A stretch of DNA of 64,000 nucleotides from Dyadobacter sp. LHD-138 (GCF_030929615.1 NZ_JAVFVU010000007.1:186001-250000); one strand, 5' to 3'; positions 25,329 to 34,344 are shown, counted from the stretch's first letter. Made by a program: numbers and translations. Notes: generated from the letters alone by a model not told the origin.

Positions 25329-25922
25329 ATGAAACCAACCAGCAAATTTTCCGGCATTCTTTTAATCAGTTTTCTCGCTTTCTTCTCAATTTCATTTGCC
25401 CAGAAAATTATGGTCAGCACGGACAGAGGAAATATTCAGCTGGAACTGTATCCCGAAAAGGCGCCACTTACCTGCAAAAATTTTCTGAAATATGTTAACG
25501 AAAACAAATACAACGGCGCAGTCTTCTACCGGGCTGTACGCTTGAACAACCAGCCGACCAACAAAGTAAAAATTGAGGTTATCCAAGGCGGCCTTCAAAA
25601 CGACACCATAGGAAATTTTCCGCCGATTGCTCACGAGTCAACCAACATGACGGGGATTAAACATGTAAACGGCACATTGTCTATGGCACGAACAATCCCA
25701 GGAAGTGCTACTTCAGAATTCTTTATCTGTATCAACGACCAGCCCGAACTTGATTACAACGGAAAAAGAAACCCTGACAAACAAGGATTTGCGGCATTCG
25801 GAAAAGTAATTTCGGGCATGGATGTTGTGCTAAAAATTCAGCAAGAAAAAACAGGACAAGGAGATAAAATACAATCGCTAAAAACGCCCGTCAAAATCAT
25901 TAGTATGAGGAGAATAAAGTAA
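25329..25922 (+). CDS. Secreted cyclophilin-type peptidyl-prolyl isomerase
   Basis: A 197-residue protein with a signal peptide (ILLISFLAFFSISFA, cleavage before QKIMVS), so it acts in the periplasm. The cyclophilin core is clear: DRGNIQLELYPEKAPLTCKNFLKYV, VIQGG, GTLSMARTIPGSATSEFFICINDQPELDYNG and GFAAFGKVISGMDVV. It assists the folding of exported proteins by proline isomerisation. It is a single-gene unit, divergent from tex by 173 bases. Confidence 0.93.
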   Translation: MKPTSKFSGILLISFLAFFSISFAQKIMVSTDRGNIQLELYPEKAPLTCKNFLKYVNENKYNGAVFYRAVRLNNQPTNKVKIEVIQGGLQNDTIGNFPPIAHESTNMTGIKHVNGTLSMARTIPGSATSEFFICINDQPELDYNGKRNPDKQGFAAFGKVISGMDVVLKIQQEKTGQGDKIQSLKTPVKIISMRRIK

Positions 25923-26037
25923 CAGATATCGCTAATAGCAAGCAATGTCTGTTAGCTAAATATAACTTTTCACATTTCCACAATGACTCTGCATCCCTTC
26001 AAGTAAACACGGAAAATCTACGAATAACTTTCCCTAA

Positions 26038-26625
26038 ATGCAAATAACTCCTGTTGATCAACTGAAAGAGGCATTGTCTCGAATTACCGAAATCTCGACT
26101 GATGAGTTTCAGTATTTCAGTACGAACCTGGAAACCAAGTCATTTAAAAAAGGCGATTTTTTTTGCCGTGAGGGGCAGGTTGAACAATACGTCTACTTTC
26201 TTTTGACCGGTGCGACACGGAATTATTTTCTACGAGATGGAAAGGAATTCACGGTCGGCTTTCATTTTGAAAATGAGTTCATTACGGCTTATTATTCTTT
26301 CCTAACCCGTGAGCCTTCTCCGGTTTCAATTGAACTTATAGCGGATGCAAGCGCATTTTTAATTCCGCGCAAATTTCTCTATGATTTTTATGACAAATTC
26401 AAAACCGGAGAGAAAATAGGCAGGCTGATTGCCGAAGCGCAATACCTCAAAAGGCTACAAAGAGAAATGGAATTGTTGTCACTAACGGCCGAGGAGCGTT
26501 ATGCCAAGTTAATGGAACGCAATCCGACGCTGATCCAAGGCATTTCCATCAAACACCTTTCTTCCTATTTGGGCATTCAGCCGGAGAGTTTGAGCAGGAT
26601 CCGGAAACAATTTGCACGAAACTAA
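26038..26625 (+). CDS. Crp/Fnr family transcriptional regulator
   Basis: A 195-residue regulator with a cyclic-nucleotide-binding beta-roll at residues about 10-120 (FKKGDFFCREGQVEQYVYFLLTGATRNYFL) and a C-terminal HTH (GISIKHLSSYLGIQPESLSRIRKQF). The effector pocket lacks the RxR pattern of cAMP-binding Crp, so the ligand is uncertain, as is usual for this large Bacteroidota family. The DoxX-like gene starts 61 bases downstream in the same direction and may be its target. Confidence 0.88.
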   Translation: MQITPVDQLKEALSRITEISTDEFQYFSTNLETKSFKKGDFFCREGQVEQYVYFLLTGATRNYFLRDGKEFTVGFHFENEFITAYYSFLTREPSPVSIELIADASAFLIPRKFLYDFYDKFKTGEKIGRLIAEAQYLKRLQREMELLSLTAEERYAKLMERNPTLIQGISIKHLSSYLGIQPESLSRIRKQFARN

Positions 26626-26686
26626 CATATGTTATTCCGGCTCAATATTAGTTTGCTCAGATTTGCATGAACCAAACATTGCAACC

Positions 26687-27139
26687 ATGATCGTACTTAT
26701 TATTCTTATTGCCACTTTTGCGGCAAGTGCAGGAATTAACAAATTTGTCTCCGGTGATTATCAATACATCCTCAGCGGCAACATCGCAATGTTCCTGATG
26801 CTTTGCTTTACGGCAGCCGGGCATTTTAAATTTTTAACAGGTATGCAGCAAATGATCCCTAAATTTGTTCCGCTCAGAAAAGAATTTGTTTTGATCACCG
26901 GCATTTTAGAAATACTGGCGGGTATTGCCTTACTATTTCCGGCGTTGCGCCAGACCGCAGGATTGTTACTGATACTCTTTTTTATCCTGGTCCTGCCCGC
27001 CAATGTCTTCGCAGCCATCCATCACATTGACTACCAAAAAGGAACTTTTGACGGACAGGGACCTGGTTATCTGTGGTTTCGTATCCCCATGCAGCTATTA
27101 CTTATTTTTTGGGTATGGTTTTTTGCAGTTAAAAATTAA
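26687..27139 (+). CDS. DoxX-like membrane protein
   Basis: The start at ATG 26687 gives 150 residues beginning MIVLIILIATFAASAG, directly with a membrane helix. The longer frame back to 26612 would overlap the Crp/Fnr gene. Four helices are seen, with PLRKEFVLITGILEILAGIALLFP and VLPANVFAAIHHIDYQKG as conserved-looking parts of the DoxX-like family. The function is unknown. It is the second DoxX-type gene in the window. Confidence 0.7.
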   Translation: MIVLIILIATFAASAGINKFVSGDYQYILSGNIAMFLMLCFTAAGHFKFLTGMQQMIPKFVPLRKEFVLITGILEILAGIALLFPALRQTAGLLLILFFILVLPANVFAAIHHIDYQKGTFDGQGPGYLWFRIPMQLLLIFWVWFFAVKN

Positions 27140-27160
27140 ACTTCTATCGATTAACTACTT

Positions 27161-27595
27161 ATGCTACACACAAAATTATTTTTATTGATCGTACTCTCAA
27201 CGACGGCATTTGCCGGTTGTTTGGCGCAAAACAGCAAACAGACCATTGTTGTAAGCAATATTAAAAGCAAAAAGGGGCAATTGATGATTGGCTTATACAA
27301 CAATGAAACCAGTTATAATGAAAAGAAAAATCCAATCTTCAAAAAGAAAGTTGCTATCGACAGGCAGTCCCAGGTTTCCGTCGTTTTTGACAATATTCCA
27401 TCCGGTAAATATGCAATTTCCGTGTATCTGGACGAAAACGAAAACAATGAAATGGATACAAATTTTCTTGGCATTCCAAAAGAACAATATGGGTTTTCGA
27501 ATAACGTACTGCCCGCTACGCGCGCTGCGAATTTCAATGAAGCTGTTTTTGAAATCACCAATAAATCCGAAGAAATTCCAATTCGTTTAAAGTAA
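27161..27595 (+). CDS. DUF2141 domain secreted protein
   Basis: A 144-residue exported protein. The N-terminus LFLLIVLSTTAFAGCLAQ could be either a lipoprotein signal (Cys after AFAG) or a standard signal peptide cut before QNSK. The rest is one DUF2141 domain: KKGQLMIGLYNNETSY, a short linker, SGKYAISVYLDENENNEMDTN, and FLGIPKEQYGFSNN. DUF2141 is a common periplasmic or outer-membrane beta-sandwich of unknown function in Bacteroidota. It starts 21 bases after the DoxX-like gene and is probably cotranscribed with it. Confidence 0.82.
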   Translation: MLHTKLFLLIVLSTTAFAGCLAQNSKQTIVVSNIKSKKGQLMIGLYNNETSYNEKKNPIFKKKVAIDRQSQVSVVFDNIPSGKYAISVYLDENENNEMDTNFLGIPKEQYGFSNNVLPATRAANFNEAVFEITNKSEEIPIRLK

Positions 27596-27738
27596 CATAC
27601 GGTAATCATCAAGTGGTTTGCCGTTAACTCAATTCATGTAGGTTTAGAAAAAATACGGTGATAAATTCTCATAAAATTATCTGTGAATCAGAACCTTACG
27701 GCGCTCCGATCAGATATCAAAACTAAACCTGTTAACGA

Positions 27739-28017
27739 ATGATCTTCTTCTGGATATTCTGGTGCATCGACGCCGCTATCGCGCTTACCGTGCTGTATTT
27801 TTTCGGCGAGGGCCTCGCAGACAATACCATTTCGGGTTCCAACATCGGACTGTGGCTTGTGCTGCTACTGATTCCGGCCGTGATCATGGGTCTTGGCTAT
27901 ATCCTCAAATCCAACAACGAACTTATGTGGGCAAAAGTGGTTGTATCGCTCATGGCAATTCCGGGTTTGCTGTTTGGCATTTTTGCATTATACCTTGGCA
28001 ATCAGAACTGGCAGTAA
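27739..28017 (+). CDS. Small membrane protein of unknown function
   Basis: This 92-residue protein is strongly hydrophobic, with three predicted helices (residues about 3-23, 35-57 and 65-87) separated by short polar turns (GEGLADNTISGSN and LKSNNELMWAK). I do not recognise a family. A proper ATG and the membrane-protein pattern support it as a real gene. Confidence 0.6.
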   Translation: MIFFWIFWCIDAAIALTVLYFFGEGLADNTISGSNIGLWLVLLLIPAVIMGLGYILKSNNELMWAKVVVSLMAIPGLLFGIFALYLGNQNWQ

Positions 28018-28288
28018 CGCCGACATTACCAAGTCATTAACTTATTGATTTTCAAAACATAACATACTGACATTCAAATTACAAACGAATTCATCAACAA
28101 AGAACCATTTTGTTTTAATCTTCTCTCCAAAATACAAGCCTCAATGCTATTGCCAGGTTCGAAAGATAACGTTTCACCGTGAACGATATTTTAATAGGGA
28201 AACCAATCTGATTACATTCTTATTGAATTGGTAGCGAAAGTTTTTAACTTCGATAAATTAGCCCATTGAAATAACCAACTTCGTTTAC

Positions 28289-29230
28289 ATGAATCGTTTC
28301 GACCGCATCACAGCAATACTTATACAGCTGCAATCCAGGAAAATAGTTAAGGCACAAGACCTGGCCGACCGGTTTGAGATCAGTTTGCGCACGGTTTACC
28401 GGGACATGAATACCCTCGCAGAAGCGGGAGTGCCCATTATTGGCGAAGCCGGTGTGGGGTATTCCATCATGGACGGTTACCGGCTCCCACCCGTTATGTT
28501 TACGAAAGAAGAGGCAAGAACTTTCATAACGGCCGAAAAACTGATGGAAAAGTTTACCGATTTATCGACAAAATCGCACTATCAGTCGGCCATGTTTAAG
28601 GTAAAATCAGTATTAAAAAGTACCGAAAAGAATTTACTGGAAGACATGGAGCAGCACATTGAAGTCCGGCAAAAGTACAAGCCCTTTAACCCGACGCTAA
28701 ACAATACGCTGGAAATTCTACTCAAAAGCGTCGCGGACAAAAAGGTCGTTCGTATGCGCTATGCTGCTTTTAATACCGACGAAGCTACGGAACGACAGAT
28801 AGAGCCCATTGGTATCTATCACGAAAATAATTACTGGTACGTTGTCGCATATTGCTTGCTAAGAAAAAGCTATCGTAATTTCAGAACTGACCGAATTTCA
28901 AATATTGAATTAACAGAAACGATATTCAGCAAACAGCACGCTTCGCTTAAGGAGCATCTGGATAGCTTGCCAAAACTGGAAAACCTGGAACTGGTGGTGA
29001 TACGCGCAAAAAAACACATCATGCCTTACATCCAGAACGACAAGTACTTCCATGGGTTTGTTTCCGAAAAAAAAACCGGGGACGAATTTGAAGTCAGCTT
29101 TCTATGTGCTTCGCTCGAAGCATTTTCAAGATGGTTTGTCATGTATGCGGACTTTGCCCAGATCATACAACCCCCGGTACTTAAAGATAAACTTAAAAAA
29201 CGTCTGAGTACTATTTTGGATAATCTATAA
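28289..29230 (+). CDS. YafY-type HTH/WYL transcriptional regulator, full length
   Basis: A 313-residue regulator with an N-terminal DeoR-like HTH (VKAQDLADRFEISLRTVYRDMNTLAEAGVP), a WYL domain (EATERQIEPIGIYHENNYWYVVAYC) and a C-terminal WCX extension (FLCASLEAFSRWFVMYADFAQII). It is paralogous to the shorter gene at 19283. The DinB gene starts 102 bases downstream, and regulators of this type often sit beside DinB or SRPBCC genes they may control. The 271 bases upstream carry no gene and no clear promoter match. Confidence 0.9.
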   Translation: MNRFDRITAILIQLQSRKIVKAQDLADRFEISLRTVYRDMNTLAEAGVPIIGEAGVGYSIMDGYRLPPVMFTKEEARTFITAEKLMEKFTDLSTKSHYQSAMFKVKSVLKSTEKNLLEDMEQHIEVRQKYKPFNPTLNNTLEILLKSVADKKVVRMRYAAFNTDEATERQIEPIGIYHENNYWYVVAYCLLRKSYRNFRTDRISNIELTETIFSKQHASLKEHLDSLPKLENLELVVIRAKKHIMPYIQNDKYFHGFVSEKKTGDEFEVSFLCASLEAFSRWFVMYADFAQIIQPPVLKDKLKKRLSTILDNL

Positions 29231-29332
29231 ATTTCCAGTACCTGCTGACATACCCTTGTCACGCCTCGGCATTTACTTTGTAATGTGCAAAAAAATGACA
29301 GCAATCTGTTACACAAAACAACTATAGAAACC

Positions 29333-29830
29333 ATGGAAAATAGTCTGACTTATTTGATGACGAATTACGCATCATACAACCACTGGGCAAATAAAACCCT
29401 TGTAGCCTGGCTAAGAACAAAGCCGACTGAATTGATGACACAGGATGTGACATCGAGTTTCCCAACGATTAAGCAAACGCTGATCCATATTTATCAGACC
29501 CAGCGTTACTGGTTTTCCGTAATTAAAAAGGACACTGACTTCGTAAGTCAGTCGCCCGACGGCCCGGTGGAGGAGGTTTTTCAGATACTCGTTGCGCAGT
29601 CTGAAGAAATGGTCCAATACATTCAAGAAATGACCAGCGAAAACGTTCAGGAAAACAATCTGGTCGTGAATCCATGGTTTGAATGTAATTATCCTAATTT
29701 TGAATATATTGTACAATGTATGAACCACAGCACTTACCATCGCGGTCAGGTGGTAACGATGGGACGAATTTTGGGCATTACCGACGCGCCTATGACAGAT
29801 TATAATTTTTACAATGTAAGGGGAAAGTGA
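29333..29830 (+). CDS. DinB family protein
   Basis: From ATG 29333 the protein has 165 residues. An upstream GTG at 29285 would add 16 residues unlike the family. The DinB/YfiT four-helix bundle with a three-histidine metal site is recognisable: NHWANKTLVAWL near the N-terminus, LIHIYQTQRYWF (second His) and HSTYHRGQVVTMGR (third His). These metalloproteins include thiol-dependent transferases. The substrate here is unknown. Confidence 0.85.
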   Translation: MENSLTYLMTNYASYNHWANKTLVAWLRTKPTELMTQDVTSSFPTIKQTLIHIYQTQRYWFSVIKKDTDFVSQSPDGPVEEVFQILVAQSEEMVQYIQEMTSENVQENNLVVNPWFECNYPNFEYIVQCMNHSTYHRGQVVTMGRILGITDAPMTDYNFYNVRGK

Positions 29831-29928
29831 TCGGCTATTAAGAAAAACAATCGCGAAAGTAACCTGATGCCGTTCAACAGAAACTGTGTCAGGTTACTTT
29901 TTTATAGGACCATCAAACTGATTTCACC

Positions 29929-30222
29929 ATGGAAAAACGTAGTCATAAATATCGTCTGCAACTCGATTATCTTACTGCTAACAACGGAGAAAAACAGCAG
30001 ACAGATCCCGTGCAAATCGAATTCGAAAATCATGACAACATACTCGCGATCATCGAAATTCTGAAAGAAAAAGATCCATTTGAGAATAAAGATCAGGCAG
30101 TGGAATTCGCGATCGGATTGAAAATGTTCAGTGAAATCATGATCAAAAACCGTAACAATCCATTGTTTGAAGAGCTGATGCCGACGTTTGGCGTGTTTAT
30201 GAAAAAGCTAAAATCGTTGTAG
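29929..30222 (+). CDS. DUF3861 domain protein
   Basis: A 97-residue soluble protein that fits DUF3861: MEKRSHKYRLQLDYLT at the start, VQIEFENHDNILAIIEILKEKD in the middle and the helical end PLFEELMPTFGVFMKKLKSL. Its function is not known. It lies 98 bases after the DinB gene in the same direction and 51 bases before the lipoprotein. Confidence 0.75.
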   Translation: MEKRSHKYRLQLDYLTANNGEKQQTDPVQIEFENHDNILAIIEILKEKDPFENKDQAVEFAIGLKMFSEIMIKNRNNPLFEELMPTFGVFMKKLKSL

Positions 30223-30273
30223 TTTTACCATAATAAATATATTGAGGTCTGGCTGATTTTGATTCTGACACTT

Positions 30274-30791
30274 ATGAATAAATTATTGAAAGGACTTCTT
30301 TGCTCTGCAACCTCGATTTTCTTCATTACGTCGTGTCAAAATTCGCGACAGGTCAGCCATTTAAAATTGAACGTATCCAGCCAGTACTGCGCACCAACGA
30401 TTCCTTACCGGTACGATGCTTCTTATTTGCCCTATCAAAATACAGATTCGGTTTTAAAAATGTCCTGGAAGATATATGGTTCGCGCCGGAACAATCGCGG
30501 ATTTACTCGCCTTTTATGTGGTACATGCTCAAAGAAAAACGTTTCAGTAATAATCAGCAGGAACCACTGGTACAAACCATTAAGTCAAGGTGGGATAAAT
30601 TTGAACTGGATAAAGATATGGACGATGCCACCGTGCAGTTGTTGTTCAAAAACGGAGGGATTTATGACGCTGATAACCTTCACACCCGGGCCACGATGCT
30701 AAATCAACTGCAATCCACAATCCGGTCGGTCAGCCAGGATATGCAGAGTTTAATATCTTCCTTAAATTCAATGAAGCATGAAAAAAATTAA
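30274..30791 (+). CDS. Lipoprotein gene with a -1 frameshift at T TTA AAA
   Basis: The first frame, from ATG 30274, encodes a lipoprotein signal (MNKLLKGLLCSATSIFFITSC) and continues to DSVLK. The protein then makes sense only in the -1 frame (NVLEDIWFAPEQSRIYSP ... SMKHEKN), which ends at 30791 and overlaps the next gene by 14 bases. At 30453-30459 lies T TTA AAA in the first frame, the X-XXY-YYZ pattern of -1 slippage. A switch there gives a smooth 172-residue product. Without it, the first frame runs on to 30702 with unlike sequence. This could be programmed frameshifting, a true inactivating indel or a homopolymer sequencing error. The family is not recognised. Confidence 0.6.
30453..30459 (+). 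promoter_or_regulatory. Putative -1 slippery heptamer
   Basis: T TTA AAA in the frame of the lipoprotein signal, followed by ATG in frame 0 or AAT-GTC-CTG in the -1 frame. About 20 bases downstream TTCGCG can pair with CGCGGA (six pairs with one G-U, loop of 10), which is further away than the usual stimulatory stem. Confidence 0.35.
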
Positions 30792-31323
30792 AATTCTTGC
30801 CATTTCAGGCAGTTTAAGAAGCAACGCTGCCAATACAAATATTTTAAAAAATATTGGAAAAATCACAGGAGAAGGCATCGACTTTGAGATTTTTGAAGGC
30901 CTGGAAAAATTCCCTCATTTTAATCCAGGATTCGATGAAGACAATGTCCATGTTGCCGATTTTCGTCAAAAAATACAAAACGCTGATGGTGTGATTATCT
31001 GCACGCCCGAATATGCTTTTGGCGTTCCCGGCGTTTTAAAAAATGCCCTGGACTGGATCGTCTCCACCGGAGAACTTAATGATAAACCGGTTGCCGCAAT
31101 CAGTGCATCACCCCTTAATGGTGGAGGAGATAAGGCGCTTGCCTCGCTCCTGCTCACACTGACGGCGCTGGGAACGGTAAAAAATGAAAAATCTTCCTTA
31201 TCCATCCCGAACATCAAACACAAACTCGGTACGGATGGAGAAGTGATAGACCGATCTTTGAATCAGTCACTTGCTCTTGTTCTGGAAAATCTGTTTGCGT
31301 TAATCAATCTGAAACTAAAATAA
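30778..31323 (+). CDS. NADPH-dependent FMN reductase family protein
   Basis: A 181-residue flavodoxin-like protein. GSLRSNAANTNIL binds the FMN phosphate, PEYAFGVPGVLKNALDWI is the signature of the FMN reductase/chromate reductase family, and SPLNGGGDKALASL follows. It reduces flavin, quinone or chromate with NAD(P)H; the physiological substrate is unknown. It overlaps the frameshifted lipoprotein gene by 14 bases, which suggests coupled translation in one operon. A terminator follows. Confidence 0.88.
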   Translation: MKKIKILAISGSLRSNAANTNILKNIGKITGEGIDFEIFEGLEKFPHFNPGFDEDNVHVADFRQKIQNADGVIICTPEYAFGVPGVLKNALDWIVSTGELNDKPVAAISASPLNGGGDKALASLLLTLTALGTVKNEKSSLSIPNIKHKLGTDGEVIDRSLNQSLALVLENLFALINLKLK

Positions 31324-31342
31324 ATCCAGATATCGAAAAAGT

Positions 31343-31378
31343 GATAAAAAGACTACCCGACCGGGCAATCTTTTTATC
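31343..31378. terminator. Bidirectional terminator between FMN reductase and oligopeptidase genes
   Basis: The arms GATAAAAAGA and TCTTTTTATC, with inner CCCG/CGGG pairing, form a hairpin of 36 bases with A- and T-rich sides. It serves both convergent genes. Confidence 0.8.
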
Positions 31379-31388
31379 ATGTACTAAT

Positions 31389-33473
31389 CTATTCTCGAAT
31401 ACCTTCCAGACTAAACATAAAGGCATATTGCAGCGCAATTTCTTTCAGGTATTCAAACCTTCCCGAAGCGCCACCGTGTCCGGCTTCCATATTCGTTTGC
31501 AGCAGAAGCACATTTTTATCCGTTTTATGCGTCCTTAACCGTGCCACCCATTTGGCAGGTTCAAAATATTGTACCTGACTATCGTGCAACCCCGTTGTCA
31601 CCAGCATATTCGGGTAGTCTTTTTTCTCAACATTGTCATACGGAGAATAGGATTTCATATAATCATAAGAATCCTTGTTTTTAGGATTCCCCCATTCATC
31701 AAACTCATTGGTAGTTAATGGAATACTCTCATCAAGCATCGTGGTTACTACATCAACGAAAGGGACATCAGCCAAAACACCACGCCACAAATCCGGGCGC
31801 AGATTGGCAATCGCACCCATTAACAAACCTCCGGCACTACCACCTTCGGCAAACAAATGTGCAGGCGAAGTGTATTGTTTTTCCACCAGATATTCCGCGC
31901 AACTGATAAAATCGCGGAACGTGTTCTTCTTTTTGAACAATTTACCGTCTTCGTACCATTGTCTCCCCATTTCCTGCCCGCCGCGTATGTGTGCGATGGC
32001 AAAAATAAATCCGCGGTTTAACAAGCTCAACCGGTTCGTGCTAAAACCGGCATCCATACTGTTTCCGTAAGAGCCATATGCATAAAGTAATAAAGGTGCG
32101 TTTCCATCCAGCACAGTGCCATTTTTATAGACAAGAGAAATTGGTATTCTCAACCCGTCATGTGAAGTCGCATACAATCTTTCCGTTAAATACAATTCAG
32201 GATCATAATCACCGACTACTTCCTGCCGTTTGAGCAATTCCTTTTCTTTCGAACCCATCCCATAATCATAGGTTGAACCAGGTGTGGTCAATGACGTGTA
32301 ATAATACCTGAGCATTTCACTGGTGTACTCAGGGTTCGAACCGATGTAGGCTGCATAGGCAGGTTCACCAAAATCAACATAATATTCGCTATTTGCTTCG
32401 ATATTTCTGACCCGGAGTTGCAGCAAGCCATTTTCCCGTTCAGTAACGACAAGATATTTTTCAAAAACCTCAATGCCTTCAATCAAAACAGCATCGCTGG
32501 TCGGAATTACTTCTTTCCAATGCGCTACGCCGGTTTTATCCAGCGGGGTTTCCATCAGTTTAAAATTCAACGCATCCTGATTCGTCACGATCAGAAACCG
32601 ATCATTCTGGTGGTCAATATCGTAAAGAACATCTTTGATCCTCTCCTGAAAAACAGTAAATTCTCCCTCCGGTTGGTCTGCATCCAATAAATAATATTCG
32701 GAAGAAACCGTTGCAGAGGAGCCAATAATAATATATTTCCCGGATTTGGTTTTCCCAACGCCGATATAGTTACTGTTGTCTTTTTCCTTATACACCACCA
32801 CATCTTCCTCCGAATCCTGCTCCAGGGTATGTCTTTTTATTTCTTCACTCAGCAGCGTTTTGGGGTTGGTCGCCGTGTAAAACAATGTACGGTTATCATT
32901 TCCCCATACAGAACCGCCGCTCGCAGGAAATATCGAATCTTTGTAGATTTCTCCCGTTTCAAGATTCTTGATAAAAATGGTATACTGGCGCCTCGAAACC
33001 GTGTCTACGCCATAGGCAAGCAACTTGTTATCCGGACTGATATTGAATCCTGTGGCAGAATAGTAGGCATGATCCTTCGCCATAGCATCCACATCCAGCA
33101 GTATTTCCTCAGGCGCATCCATGCTGCCCTTTTTCCGGCAATATTTATAATACTGTTCCCCTTCTTCGCTTCTGGTATAATAAAAATAGCCATTTTTGAA
33201 AACCGGAACCGACTCATCTTTTTCCTTGATTCGCCCCTTCATTTCAGCAAACAAATCTTCCTGAAATTGTTTGGTGCCGGCCATCATGGCATCTTTATAC
33301 GCATTCTCCTCACTAAGATACCCGACAACCTGATCACGATCAGGACCTTCGCTAAAAAAGTCGGCCATCCAGTAGTATTCATCGATGCGTACATCACCAT
33401 GCATACCCGTATCGTAGGGTTTCTGATCAGCAACGGGAGGGGTTATATTTGGCCAATTATATGTTTGTTTCAC
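31389..33473 (-). CDS. ptrB: Oligopeptidase B (S9 family serine peptidase)
   Basis: This 694-residue protein without a signal peptide has the N-terminal beta-propeller (residues about 70-400) and the C-terminal alpha/beta-hydrolase domain of the prolyl oligopeptidase family. The catalytic triad is S546 (EGGSAGG), D631 (GLHDSQV) and H666 (EAGHGG). DEYYWMADFF and YYYTRSEEGEQYYKYCRK near the start match oligopeptidase B, which cuts short peptides after Lys or Arg. Start codon GTG. It is a single gene with a terminator at its end. Confidence 0.92.
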   Translation of the reverse strand: MKQTYNWPNITPPVADQKPYDTGMHGDVRIDEYYWMADFFSEGPDRDQVVGYLSEENAYKDAMMAGTKQFQEDLFAEMKGRIKEKDESVPVFKNGYFYYTRSEEGEQYYKYCRKKGSMDAPEEILLDVDAMAKDHAYYSATGFNISPDNKLLAYGVDTVSRRQYTIFIKNLETGEIYKDSIFPASGGSVWGNDNRTLFYTATNPKTLLSEEIKRHTLEQDSEEDVVVYKEKDNSNYIGVGKTKSGKYIIIGSSATVSSEYYLLDADQPEGEFTVFQERIKDVLYDIDHQNDRFLIVTNQDALNFKLMETPLDKTGVAHWKEVIPTSDAVLIEGIEVFEKYLVVTERENGLLQLRVRNIEANSEYYVDFGEPAYAAYIGSNPEYTSEMLRYYYTSLTTPGSTYDYGMGSKEKELLKRQEVVGDYDPELYLTERLYATSHDGLRIPISLVYKNGTVLDGNAPLLLYAYGSYGNSMDAGFSTNRLSLLNRGFIFAIAHIRGGQEMGRQWYEDGKLFKKKNTFRDFISCAEYLVEKQYTSPAHLFAEGGSAGGLLMGAIANLRPDLWRGVLADVPFVDVVTTMLDESIPLTTNEFDEWGNPKNKDSYDYMKSYSPYDNVEKKDYPNMLVTTGLHDSQVQYFEPAKWVARLRTHKTDKNVLLLQTNMEAGHGGASGRFEYLKEIALQYAFMFSLEGIRE

Positions 33474-33561
33474 TTTAAATAGGGTTACATCAAAAAACGA
33501 TAACTGCGAAAATCACAAAAAAAATTCGCATTCACCTATTTTTTGGCATGTTATCTCAAAA

Positions 33562-33601
33562 AGAAAACTGCCGGCTCCATATCCGGAACCGGCAGTTTTC
33601 T
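33562..33601. terminator. Strong hairpin downstream of the collagen-like lipoprotein gene
   Basis: Thirteen-base perfect arms AGAAAACTGCCGG and CCGGCAGTTTTCT, with an inner TCC/GGA pairing. It lies 37 bases after the lipoprotein stop and upstream of the oligopeptidase gene on the same strand, ending the lipoprotein transcript. Confidence 0.85.
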
Positions 33602-33638
33602 GCCTACAAATAATTTTCAAAAAAAGCTAGGCGAAATC

Positions 33639-34184
33639 TTAGTCCTTAATATTGAACAAAACCTTTGCTTCCTCATAACTAAGTTTTTCATAATTCATCC
33701 GCACCGCCTGTCCTCCAGGTATCACAACATAACGGAATTCGTAGGTTGTCGATGGCTCAACAGTCGCCTCAATCGGCGTCGACCAGATTCTTAGTTTTTC
33801 GACATTCAAAGAAAAATCGATGTATTCTTCTGTAAACTTAGACTTAATACTCAATGGAAGCTGACGAACGTTATTGTCGCCCAGGTTAACCTTTGCATAA
33901 ACAAGCACAACACCTTTGTCCAGAATGTCCTGCGTGATGCGGGGCGCCGTCACGTCAATATAGGAACGAACGATGCTGTTGAAATCCATTTTGCTCCATG
34001 TCCCGGCCTTAGCCCAGCTTGAATAAAAAACATTGGCACTCCCTGCCGGTCCTGCCGGTCCTGCGGCTCCATCCTTTCCTGGCGTGCTAACGCCTGCTGG
34101 CCCCTGTGGTCCTTCCGGGCCCTTACAAGCCTGTACAAACACCAAGCCTATTATTAAAATTGCTAACGTAAATTGTTTTTTCAT
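33639..34184 (-). CDS. Collagen-like (Gly-Xaa-Yaa) lipoprotein
   Basis: A 181-residue protein from the second ATG (MKKQFTLAILIIGLVFVQAC); an ATG three codons upstream is also possible. The lipobox VQAC puts the mature Cys at residue 20. Directly after it come Gly-Xaa-Yaa triplets (GPEGPQGPAG ... GKDGAAGPAGPAG), about nine in all, long enough for only a short triple helix. The C-terminal 120 residues are a beta-rich domain (NVFYSSWAKAGTW ... YEFRYVVIPGGQAVRM). It is probably an outer-membrane lipoprotein, perhaps trimeric. The function is unknown. Confidence 0.78.
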   Translation of the reverse strand: MKKQFTLAILIIGLVFVQACKGPEGPQGPAGVSTPGKDGAAGPAGPAGSANVFYSSWAKAGTWSKMDFNSIVRSYIDVTAPRITQDILDKGVVLVYAKVNLGDNNVRQLPLSIKSKFTEEYIDFSLNVEKLRIWSTPIEATVEPSTTYEFRYVVIPGGQAVRMNYEKLSYEEAKVLFNIKD

Positions 34185-34314
34185 TGCTCTCATTTTCTCT
34201 TATTCGGATGGTTTTCTGCTAAAAATTAAGGCGAAGATGCTGATTTGGCCGGTCATAAGCAAAAAATGAGCCGGATTTAGGATCGCGGTAGTCACAAAAT
34301 AGTCCGGGTTACAT

Positions 34315-34322
34315 TATCTTTG
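34315..34322 (+). promoter_or_regulatory. Putative -7 box of polA
   Basis: TATCTTTG matches TAnnTTTG and lies 22 bases before the polA ATG. No TTTG is seen at the -33 position. Confidence 0.4.
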
Positions 34323-34344
34323 GTTTTCGTTTATCAAAAATCTT

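Noticed and set aside
28018..28288. Search for a small gene or RNA in the gap before the second WYL regulator
   Set aside because: No convincing frame, no tRNA fold and no riboswitch-like conserved core was seen.
30300..30457. Separate gene starting in the -1 frame of the lipoprotein (beginning MLCNLDFLHYV)
   Set aside because: This part is the shifted reading of the lipoprotein signal region; only the part after the T TTA AAA site looks like true coding in this frame.
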